From assembly GCA_009787135.1 (NCBI GenBank), contig WRGP01000155.1, positions 1-7,814 of the forward strand: 7,814 nucleotides of DNA, in the 5' to 3' direction. Source of the stretch: Bacillota bacterium (lineage in GTDB: Bacteria; Bacillota; Clostridia; Christensenellales; Aristaeellaceae). Positions 1 to 5,593 of this stretch are shown here, piece by piece. The notes beneath the pieces were generated by a model, which saw nothing but the letters and a program-made list of their open reading frames with translations, ran no database searches and was not told the origin of the DNA. The number at the start of each line of letters is the position of its first letter. The first letter of the stretch is position 1. Both the position numbers and the translations under genes were made by a program.

Positions 1-1
1 C

Positions 2-208
2 ATGCCGCAAATCGGCGCGGGCAACAAAACCGTACTGTTCGGCGACCTGTCGTATTACTGGATCGCCGACCGGCAGGGCCGGGTGTTCCAGCGGCTCAAC
101 GAGTTGTACGCGCCCAACGGCCAGGTCGGGTTTCTGGCCACCCAGCGGGTTGACGCGAAGTTGATCCTGCCCGAGGCGGTGAAAGTGATACGGCACAAGG
201 CTTCTTAG
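2..208 (+). CDS. HK97-family phage major capsid protein, C-terminal end (5' partial)
   Basis: This is the last 68 codons of a gene that must begin upstream of the window; the ATG at position 2 is most likely an internal methionine. The peptide has the typical C-terminal signature of HK97-fold major capsid proteins: FGDLSYYWIADRQGR, then RLNELYAPNGQVGF, RVDAKLILPEA and a short basic tail. HK97 capsid proteins form the icosahedral phage head, and this end belongs to the part that packs in the capsid axial domain (family knowledge). Full-length relatives are several hundred residues, so most of the gene is outside. What follows is odd: instead of connector and tail genes there is a non-coding stretch and then a recombinase module. 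The gene could be part of a working prophage, a satellite or a remnant; the window cannot decide. The family call is strong, activity is unknown. Confidence 0.88.
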   Translation: MPQIGAGNKTVLFGDLSYYWIADRQGRVFQRLNELYAPNGQVGFLATQRVDAKLILPEAVKVIRHKAS

Positions 209-499
209 GGGTGTCCCCACGGGGACTACCTTCCAATTTCCTTTATTATAAGGGGTGCTCATTTGTGACACACCCTTTGCAAGCTCTTTTTTCATAAAAG
301 AATTGCGCTTCAACGCACAATATAAATACTTTGTACTCGAATGATCCCCGCTCTTGGGGGCTTCCAACTACAGAGTATACACGATGCTAATAAGCCAATC
401 AAAGTAAAAAAGTGACAAAGAACGTAGAACTGTTTTTTACATTACCTGCGGCGGGGAGATTTATTTTTCCCCGCCGCCCTACATTTTGGAGGGCTTATT
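209..499. other. AT-rich non-coding spacer with several inverted repeats
   Basis: I find no convincing gene here. Visible structures are: GTCCCC/GGGGAC around a 2-nt centre at 213-226, just after the capsid stop; GGGTG (253-257) with CACCC (271-275), followed by a T-rich stretch that could end capsid transcription; CCCC/GGGG around GCTCTT at 346-359; and GTAAAAAA (404-411) with TTTTTTAC (433-440). A strong GC hairpin at 448-477 is listed separately. A promoter for the downstream TnpW-like and recombinase genes should lie here, but I could not pick a clear -35/-10 pair. The composition is markedly more AT-rich than the capsid coding end before it. Confidence 0.5.
448..477 (+). promoter_or_regulatory. 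Strong GC hairpin in the leader of the TnpW-like gene
   Basis: GCGGCGGGGA (448-457) and TCCCCGCCGC (468-477) form a perfect 10-bp stem around the AT-only-but-one loop GATTTATTTT. The hairpin ends 10 nt before the ribosome binding site GGAGGG (488-493) of the small protein that starts at 500. No T-tract follows on either strand, so it is not a standard intrinsic terminator. It may act as a leader structure that protects or tunes the recombinase mRNA, or as a remnant terminator. The structure is directly visible; the role is inference. Confidence 0.5.
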
Positions 500-685
500 A
501 TGCAACCACATGAAGTAATTATCGGAAAAACCACTTTTATTGTTAACAGTTTTTCCCGGGCCGGGGCGACCGAAAGACTGGATCAATTATTAAAACGCGT
601 TATTGTCAGTAACGCCGAAAAAGAATTCAAAAACGGCTATATCATTGGTAGGGACGAAAGCAATTATTATCGCCAAAGCGCTTGA
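500..685 (+). CDS. TnpW-like small transposon-encoded protein
   Basis: This 61-residue protein starts at ATG 500 with GGAGGG (488-493) six bases upstream, a good ribosome binding site. It has a short beta-like N-terminus with IGKTTFIV (residues 8-15) followed by a probable helix (LDQLLKRVIVSNAEKEF). That pattern of an 'IGkTTy-V' start and then a short amphipathic helix resembles the TnpW family of small proteins found beside Tn4451-type large serine recombinases; their function is unknown. Its stop lies 57 bp before the recombinase start and both genes read the same way, so they are probably co-transcribed. No transmembrane segment or metal motif is present. The gene is well supported; the family name is from memory of the pattern and could be wrong, in which case it is simply a recombinase-associated hypothetical protein. 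Confidence 0.62.
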   Translation: MQPHEVIIGKTTFIVNSFSRAGATERLDQLLKRVIVSNAEKEFKNGYIIGRDESNYYRQSA

Positions 686-742
686 TTTATAAGGATTTCT
701 ATGGCAACATGGTGTCACAACCAAAGAAGGAGGAGCGTTCTT

Positions 743-2362
743 ATGGACAAGAAAATAGCAGCGATTTATTGCCGTCTCAGCCGTGACGATGATGTGCGCC
801 AGGGTGAAAGCAATTCAATCTCAAATCAGCGGGATCTGCTCTCCCGCTGCGCTAAAGACAACGGGTATGTACATACTCGTTTTTTTATTGACGACGGGTA
901 CTCGGGTGTCAACTTCGACCGACCCGGCTGGCAGCAGTTAATGGCGGAAGTCGATGAAGGTAACATCGAAGCCGTCCTCGTGAAAGACATGAGCCGCGTA
1001 GGCCGTGATTATCTGCGGGTGGGGCTGTACATGGAGCAGTTCGCCGACGCGGGAATCAGGCTGATTGCCGTTAACGACGGGGTGGACACAGCGAAGGGTG
1101 TGGATGATTTCACACCCTTCCGCAATATTATGAGCGAATGGTATGCTCGCGATATTTCAAAGAAAATCAAGGCGTCCATGCACACGAAGGCTCTGTCGGG
1201 CAAGCATTTGACTTCATACCCTGTCTATGGTTATAAGCTCGACCCGGAGGATAAATTTCACTGGATCGTGGACGATGAAGCCGCCGAGGTTGTGCGTGAA
1301 ATTTACAGCCTCTGTATGCAGGGCTACGGTCCCAATCAAATCGAGACCATGCTCAATGACCGGGGCGTTGATTCCCCTTCGGTTCATCAAAAGAAAAACG
1401 GCATTAACAATCGCGGTAAAAATAATTTTTGGGGTGCCGGGATGGTCGCGAAAATTCTCAGCCGGCTGGACTATCTCGGTCATACGGTCAGCGGGAGGAC
1501 TTATAAAAAATCCTATAAAGCCAAGCGCACCCATCAAAACGACCGCGACAAATGGATCATCACCGAAAATACCCACGCGCCTATCATAGACAAAGAAGTC
1601 TGGGATCGCGTTCAAAGACTGCGGGAGGATACCAAGCGAAAATCAACGGCAATGGGAGAAATGGGGGCGCTCAACGGCCTGCTCTATTGCGCCGATTGTG
1701 AACGGCGGCTACGCATCCAGCGCGACGTTAAAACGAAATTCCAGTATTATGTTTGCCCGACATACGCTTCTTCTCGAACAGGGCACAGGGAATGCAGCAT
1801 TCACAATACGCCCCGCCATTTTATCGAACCGCTGATATTAAGCGAAATTCAGGCGATTACCGCATTCGCGCGGGAAAATGAATCGGAGTTTATCTCACTG
1901 GTCGAAAAGACGCACGAAAAAATGGCTGACAAGGAACTGCGCTCCGCCGGGAATGAACTGACAAAAGCCGGGACGCGAATATCTGAGCTTGATCTGATAA
2001 TAAAAAAGCTTTACGAGGACAATGTCGCCGGGCGGCTTTCGGATGAACGTTTTGATAAAATGTATGGCGATTACGAATCCGAGCAAGCACGTTTGAAAGA
2101 ACGAACCGCCGAGCTTGAAAACCTTATAAACAGCGAAAAAGAGAAAGATCAGAACGCACGGCGTTTTATTGAACTGGTGAAAAAGTATACGGACGTTTCG
2201 GAGCTGACAGCCGAGATTGTCCGTGTTTTTATTGACCGCATCGTCTGCCACCAGGCCAACGGCAGACTGGGCAAGAACCGCCGCCAGCGGATCGATATTT
2301 ATTGGAATATTATCGGGCTGGTTGAGGGGCAGGAGCAGAATAGGACGGAGTCGCCGGAATAG
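743..2362 (+). CDS. Large serine recombinase (TnpX/TndX type)
   Basis: This 539-residue site-specific recombinase would excise and integrate the surrounding element through a covalent 5'-phosphoserine intermediate. I chose ATG 743 over the in-frame ATG at 701 because AAGGAGGAG (727-735) sits seven bases ahead of it and the protein then begins as in relatives. The resolvase domain spans about residues 1-145, with catalytic S13 in YCRLSRDD and the conserved VKDMSRVGRDY at 80-90. A recombinase DNA-binding domain follows at about 155-290, including LDYLGHT at 242-248. A zinc ribbon uses C316, C319, C338 and C351. A probable coiled coil lies at about 390-470, and a DUF4368-like C-terminal segment (FIELVKKYTDVSELTAEIVRVFIDRIV) occupies about 475-527. 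No internal stop or frameshift is visible and all catalytic landmarks are present, so it looks functional. It lies at the right end of the element, just before a terminator, as these recombinases often do. The subfamily call is confident; the att sites are unknown. Confidence 0.95.
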   Translation: MDKKIAAIYCRLSRDDDVRQGESNSISNQRDLLSRCAKDNGYVHTRFFIDDGYSGVNFDRPGWQQLMAEVDEGNIEAVLVKDMSRVGRDYLRVGLYMEQFADAGIRLIAVNDGVDTAKGVDDFTPFRNIMSEWYARDISKKIKASMHTKALSGKHLTSYPVYGYKLDPEDKFHWIVDDEAAEVVREIYSLCMQGYGPNQIETMLNDRGVDSPSVHQKKNGINNRGKNNFWGAGMVAKILSRLDYLGHTVSGRTYKKSYKAKRTHQNDRDKWIITENTHAPIIDKEVWDRVQRLREDTKRKSTAMGEMGALNGLLYCADCERRLRIQRDVKTKFQYYVCPTYASSRTGHRECSIHNTPRHFIEPLILSEIQAITAFARENESEFISLVEKTHEKMADKELRSAGNELTKAGTRISELDLIIKKLYEDNVAGRLSDERFDKMYGDYESEQARLKERTAELENLINSEKEKDQNARRFIELVKKYTDVSELTAEIVRVFIDRIVCHQANGRLGKNRRQRIDIYWNIIGLVEGQEQNRTESPE

Positions 2363-2387
2363 TATATGTTATATTTTTTCGTTATGC

Positions 2388-2426
2388 ACCCTGTGTCTAT
2401 TCGGATACAGGGTTGTTTTTGTTTTG
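2388..2426 (+). terminator. Rho-independent terminator of the recombinase gene
   Basis: ACCCTGT (2388-2394) pairs perfectly with ACAGGGT (2407-2413), and the stem can extend inward through TC/GGA-type pairs. It is followed at once by a T-rich tract (TTGTTTTTGTTTTG, 2413-2426). It lies 25 bp after the recombinase stop codon and is oriented to end that transcript. This is a textbook intrinsic terminator, and it probably marks the last transcribed part of the mobile element. Confidence 0.85.
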
Positions 2427-2506
2427 ATGTATTTATAATAACATGAAATCGCTTCGATTTCCAGTGTTTTTCTGTATTATAGGATTTTCTTTACCCTCCC
2501 TAAGCG

Positions 2507-2718
2507 TATTCCTCGCAGGAGGAGAGCCGCTCCATTTCCGAGAACTGCACATGGGGGGTGCGGAACGGTTCTCGGACGGCAAGGTCAGCGTTCCGTACAA
2601 ACGCTTTCTCGGATACGACAAAGGCGAAAACGACACGCTGAAAATCAACGAGGAGGAAGCCGTGATTGTGCGGCTTATTTACAGGATGTTCCTCGAGCCC
2701 TTAACTCCGGGCACAGGA
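2507..2718 (+). pseudogene. Fragment of a second serine recombinase, frameshifted
   Basis: In one frame, 2516-2563 encodes QEESRSISENCTWGVR, the conserved end of the resolvase domain of another serine-recombinase subfamily (usual form QEESRSISENVTWG). In the next frame, 2566-2715 encodes ERFSDGKV-type sequence: RFSDGKVSVPYKRFLGYDKG, then INEEEAVIVRLIYRMFLE and LTPGT. This is the start of the recombinase domain. The two halves join perfectly if one A is restored in CGGAACGG at 2561-2568, giving WGVRKRFSDGKV, so a single-base deletion is the simplest explanation. Upstream, a TAA at 2501-2503 closes the frame and the N-terminal catalytic part is missing. Downstream, homology stops at about 2715. 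The QEESRSISEN motif shows that it is not a copy of the intact recombinase next door, which has ARDISKKIKAS at that point. It is certainly non-functional; its former length and element are unknown. Confidence 0.85.
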
Positions 2719-2838
2719 GTTTTGAAAAACCCTTTGCTTGGAACACATGAAGTTTTTGACTCCGAATCAGAGTGGCAATAGGGTAAGATTGTTCTGAAGC
2801 GGAGGGAAACAATGGGGGGGGGGTAACCTTCTGCGACA
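2719..2838. other. Unassigned segment with G10 run and composite hairpin
   Basis: I recognise no gene here. The reading frame of the recombinase relic runs on to a stop at 2779-2781 with sequence unlike recombinases (KNPLLGTHEVFDSESEW), so 2716-2781 seems to be joined DNA of other origin. AACTCC (2703-2708) and GGAGTT (2716-2721) form a perfect 6-bp inverted repeat at the junction. A run of ten G at 2814-2823 precedes CTTCTG (2828-2833), which pairs with CAGAAG (2840-2845); the G-run can pair with the seven C at 2846-2852, leaving TAAC bulged. This hairpin overlaps the 3' end of the - strand gene. No T-tract follows on the - strand, so it is not a clear terminator. Confidence 0.45.
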
Positions 2839-3921
2839 TCAGAAGCCCCCCCAAGGTAGATGATCAATATCCTCAAAATGCTTCGACTGGACATACCCGG
2901 CCAGCCCGTTGCTGCATACGGCGTGATACCAGCCATTGCCGACATCCGCGAGAATATACACAACGGACGGGTCATCCGCAAGATCGCCGACGAACAGGCC
3001 GTCCTTCGCTTCCGGTTTTTGATAGAAGCGGACGTCTTTTGCGTCGGCGCCCCATGGCACTACCCACGGAAACCAACAGCGCACCTCTAGCATCTCCAAG
3101 CCGAAGGCTAGGAATTCCGTCATCATATATCCTTTTATGCCGAGAATATCCACTTCGGCCCAATCACCGTCGACTGAACGCACCCGAACGGGCGTACCGC
3201 TGTAGTATCGCCCAAGAGAGTCCGCGCTTTTAGCAGGTTTCGCACGTAGGTTCAGCCGGTCTGTCGGCACGCTGCTCTTTACGACCGCCCAGCCCTCCGT
3301 ATCGGTTCCGGCAATCGCTGCCTCAAGGATTATCGGTAGGGCAGTTGGATCAAGGCTTGCCAAGTCGTATTCCGGCGTTTTGCCGGGCAGGCAGCTATAG
3401 TGCATATCGCCGTTTTTCCCAAGTACCAGCCCGAACGTTGGGTCAAAGGTGACAATATCGTGCGCCCAAGCCTTACTCAGCCTCCAGACACCGTCGCCAA
3501 GCCGGAGAAAAAAGTAGTAGTAATATTCACCCTTGCCGTAGATAAGCCTCAGCCTGTCCTCCCCGTTATATTCCCCGTGATATTCGACGAGTGCAGGACA
3601 ACCGTCCGCCAGCGGCAGCGGAACGCTTTTGCAATCAAGCTGATAGTTATCTCCCTCCTTGCGGAAGATGTAGATACGGCGCGTGCCATCGCCGTCATCA
3701 AGCATTACTACAACCGTGTCCTCTTCACCGTAACCTTCGACGTATATCATTTCGCCCGGAAGCGCCGCCTGTATGGATAACGGCAAATCGGCTAGAGTGC
3801 GTCCGTCCGGGTCCCAAGCCCGCACCGGTAAACAGACCAGGATCATTGCGCACAGAATCAAGATTGCTACCAGCGACCGAATTTTTGCCTTCTGGTGTCC
3901 CGGATCGAAACGATCACTCAT
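2839..3921 (-). CDS. Secreted or membrane-anchored SH3-domain protein
   Basis: This 360-residue protein starts at the ATG complementary to 3919-3921, because GGAGG lies eight bases ahead of it. The ATG 15 bases further upstream (3936) has no ribosome binding site and overlaps that GGAGG. A short charged N-terminus precedes a hydrophobic segment at about residues 15-33 (LVAILILCAMILVCLPVRA-W), which fits a signal peptide cut near A35 or an anchor. Residues 40-200 are a beta-rich region I do not recognise (IYVEGYGEEDTVVVMLDDGDG, then a tyrosine run YYYYFF at 133-138). A bacterial SH3 domain follows at about 214-275 (DRLNLRAKP, TPVRVRSVDGDWAEV, IKGYMMTEFL), and a weaker second SH3-like repeat at about 296-352 (VYILADVGNGWYHAV, LAGYVQSKHF). 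Such domains usually bind cell-wall peptides, but no enzymatic domain is present. It sits between two recombinase relics and may be old cargo or a host gene. The true substrate is unknown. Confidence 0.75.
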   Translation of the reverse strand: MSDRFDPGHQKAKIRSLVAILILCAMILVCLPVRAWDPDGRTLADLPLSIQAALPGEMIYVEGYGEEDTVVVMLDDGDGTRRIYIFRKEGDNYQLDCKSVPLPLADGCPALVEYHGEYNGEDRLRLIYGKGEYYYYFFLRLGDGVWRLSKAWAHDIVTFDPTFGLVLGKNGDMHYSCLPGKTPEYDLASLDPTALPIILEAAIAGTDTEGWAVVKSSVPTDRLNLRAKPAKSADSLGRYYSGTPVRVRSVDGDWAEVDILGIKGYMMTEFLAFGLEMLEVRCWFPWVVPWGADAKDVRFYQKPEAKDGLFVGDLADDPSVVYILADVGNGWYHAVCSNGLAGYVQSKHFEDIDHLPWGGF

Positions 3922-3966
3922 TTTCGTGTCCTCCATATTGCGTTCTGCGCTGAGGCATCCGTTTCA

Positions 3967-3978
3967 TTTGATATCAAA
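3967..3978. promoter_or_regulatory. 12-bp perfect palindrome upstream of the SH3-protein gene
   Basis: TTTGATATCAAA is perfectly self-complementary and lies 45 bp ahead of the start codon of the - strand SH3-protein gene. Its position would suit an operator, but no clear -35/-10 pair flanks it. A 12-bp AT-rich palindrome is not rare, so this is only a candidate. Confidence 0.2.
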
Positions 3979-4040
3979 ACTAACGTATCCTCATACCATA
4001 TTCTTGCGAATTGCTGGAAATAAATGTCTTATCTCACAAT

Positions 4041-4076
4041 CTAATCAGCAGCATGGATTACCTCGGACATACGCTA
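4041..4076 (+). pseudogene. Very short relic of a TnpX-type serine recombinase
   Basis: The frame read from 4041 gives LISSMDYLGHTL and then a TGA at 4077-4079. The heptapeptide MDYLGHT is a hallmark of the recombinase domain in Tn4451/TnpX-type enzymes. The intact recombinase in this window has ILSRLDYLGHTV at residues 238-249, matching at most positions. The codons differ from that gene at several third positions, so it is not a recent copy of it. Nothing recognisable as recombinase flanks it on either side, so only about 12 codons survive. The match is short but specific. Chance similarity cannot be excluded. Confidence 0.5.
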
Positions 4077-4121
4077 TGAAAGAGATATCCCCATAGTCTA
4101 TAGGCAAATAGGATGAAGCAC

Positions 4122-4152
4122 TTGACATTGGAGGCGGCTCCAATGGTATAAT
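4122..4152 (+). promoter_or_regulatory. MerR-family-type promoter and operator of the aldehyde dehydrogenase gene
   Basis: A consensus -35 box TTGACA (4122-4127) and a consensus -10 box TATAAT (4147-4152) are separated by 19 bp, too long for efficient unassisted transcription. Inside the spacer lies a perfect dyad, CATTGGAG-GCGG-CTCCAATG (4126-4145), with 8-bp arms. Boxes of this quality with a 19-bp spacer and a dyad between them are the hallmark of promoters activated by MerR-family regulators, which untwist the spacer DNA. The layout resembles operators of the AdhR/NmlR branch, which respond to aldehydes or electrophiles (family knowledge). Transcription would start near 4159, giving a leader of about 30 nt before the ribosome binding site AAAGGAG (4177-4183) and ATG 4191. 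No MerR-family gene is in the window, so the activator is encoded elsewhere. Confidence 0.85.
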
Positions 4153-4190
4153 TTTTACGCGGAAGTCATTACGATGAAAGGAGCACCCCT

Positions 4191-5552
4191 ATGAAAGAGC
4201 TATTGGATATGCAGCGGACGCACTATGCAAGCGGCGCCACGCGCAGACCCGAGGTGTGCGTCGAAGCACTCAAAAAATTACAAATTTCCCTGCGAAAGCA
4301 TGAAGCGGGCCTGCTGCGCGCCTTGGAGGCAGACTTGGGCAAATCGCCCGAGGAAGGCTATATGACGGAGCTTGGCGCCACCTACGGCGAACTTCGGTAC
4401 GCCATACGCCATGCGCGCGCCTGGCTACGGCCGCGGCTTGTGCCGCCTTCCATGGGACAATTCCCGGGTTTCGGGCGCGTGTTCCGCGACCCCTACGGCG
4501 TGGCGCTGATCCTCTCCCCTTGGAACTATCCGGCGCTGCTTTCGCTCGTCCCGGTCATCGCCGCCGTGGCAACGGGGAATTGCGCGGTTCTCCGCCCCTC
4601 TTCCGAAGCGCCCAAGACAGCCGAATGCCTTGATGCCATTCTCCGCGAGAGCTTTACGCCGCAGCATGTCTCCATGGTGCTGGGCGATACGGGCGTGGCG
4701 CGCCGGCTCACCGCGCTCCCCTTTGATAAAATCTTCTTTACCGGCAGCGCGGCGGCAGGCCGCGAGATCATGGCCGCCGCCAGCCAGAATTTGGTGCCCG
4801 TCACGCTGGAGTTAGGCGGCAAAAGCCCGGTCATCGTGGCGGCGGACGCGGACATCCGCCTGGCCAGCCGCCGGATCATTTGGGCGAAATGCCTTAACGC
4901 GGGCCAAACCTGTGTCGCGCCGGATTACGTGCTGGTACAAAAAGACGTTGAAAGCGCGTTGCTGGAAGCCCTGCGGCTGCAAATTGAGGCGCAGTTTGGA
5001 AGCGATCCCTTGGAAAGCCCGGACCTGCCCCCCATCGTCAACCGGCGGCATTTTGAACGGCTTGAGGCCCTATTGCGGGATGGCCGGCTGATCTGCGGCG
5101 GCCAGGCGGACGCGCGCACCCGCAAAATTGCGCCCACAGTGTTAACGGGCATAGACAACCAAGACCCTGTCATGCGCGAGGAGATCTTCGGGCCCATTCT
5201 GCCGGTACTGCCCTTTCTATCCATGGAGGACGCGATCAAAAGCGTGCGCAGCCGCCCCGCGCCGCTGGCGCTATACCTGTTTACCGCGGATAAAGACGCC
5301 GCGCGCCATGTGACGCGCGACGTAGCCTTTGGCGGAGGGTGCGTCAACGACTGTGCCATGCATTTGGCCGGACCCCGCCTGCCCTTTGGCGGCGTTGGGG
5401 AAAGCGGCATGGGCGCCTACCATGGCCGCGCCGGCTTTGCCTGCTTTACGCGCGAAAAACCGGTATTCGTCGCCTCCACAGCCGTGGATATCCCCCTTCG
5501 CTACGCGCCGCGCAAGGGAAGGCTTCCGGTCCTCAAACGGATGCTGTCATAG
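4191..5552 (+). CDS. NAD(P)-dependent aldehyde dehydrogenase, class-3-like
   Basis: This 453-residue enzyme would oxidise aldehydes to carboxylic acids in the cytoplasm with NAD or NADP. The start is supported by AAAGGAG (4177-4183) seven bases upstream. Conserved features are, in order: SPWNYP with the oxyanion-hole N112; the coenzyme-loop FTGSAAAG (183-190); LELGGKSP with the general base E207; NAGQTC with the catalytic cysteine C241; EEIFGPILP with E331; and the C-terminal LPFGGVGESGMGAYHG. Length and the short N-terminal part match the class-3/YwdH-like or coniferyl aldehyde dehydrogenase group rather than the longer class-1 and class-2 enzymes. One variation is R135 in VLRPSSEA, where most relatives have lysine in a coenzyme-contacting position. 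The gene stands alone in its direction and has its own MerR-type promoter, which fits an inducible aldehyde-detoxification role. The substrate is not predictable from sequence. No frameshift or truncation is seen. Confidence 0.93.
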   Translation: MKELLDMQRTHYASGATRRPEVCVEALKKLQISLRKHEAGLLRALEADLGKSPEEGYMTELGATYGELRYAIRHARAWLRPRLVPPSMGQFPGFGRVFRDPYGVALILSPWNYPALLSLVPVIAAVATGNCAVLRPSSEAPKTAECLDAILRESFTPQHVSMVLGDTGVARRLTALPFDKIFFTGSAAAGREIMAAASQNLVPVTLELGGKSPVIVAADADIRLASRRIIWAKCLNAGQTCVAPDYVLVQKDVESALLEALRLQIEAQFGSDPLESPDLPPIVNRRHFERLEALLRDGRLICGGQADARTRKIAPTVLTGIDNQDPVMREEIFGPILPVLPFLSMEDAIKSVRSRPAPLALYLFTADKDAARHVTRDVAFGGGCVNDCAMHLAGPRLPFGGVGESGMGAYHGRAGFACFTREKPVFVASTAVDIPLRYAPRKGRLPVLKRMLS

Positions 5553-5593
5553 TACGGAGCGCGATGAGGCTACCCCCCCGCTCTCCTCACCCG

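Noticed and set aside
701..742. An earlier in-frame ATG that would add 14 residues to the recombinase
   Set aside because: The extra peptide (MATWCHNQRRRSVL) is unlike recombinase N-termini, and the strong ribosome binding site AAGGAGGAG lies inside it, placed correctly for ATG 743.
3922..3936. An alternative start for the SH3-domain protein five codons upstream
   Set aside because: No ribosome binding site precedes it, and its own codons contain the GGAGG that serves the ATG at 3921.
2507..4076. The two recombinase relics read as one gene split by insertion of the SH3-protein segment
   Set aside because: The order would fit, but the first relic has the QEESRSISEN-type resolvase end while the second has MDYLGHT of the TnpX type. 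They most likely come from different subfamilies.
4925..5410. A 161-codon open frame antisense to the aldehyde dehydrogenase
   Set aside because: It lies wholly inside a gene with every catalytic motif intact, is rich in Ser, Arg and Pro, and has no matching family.
5553..5593. A possible terminator in the convergent gap between the aldehyde dehydrogenase and CvpA genes
   Set aside because: A TGAGG/CCTCA pairing and a C7 run are present, but the stem is short, the loop is long and there is no T-tract on either strand.
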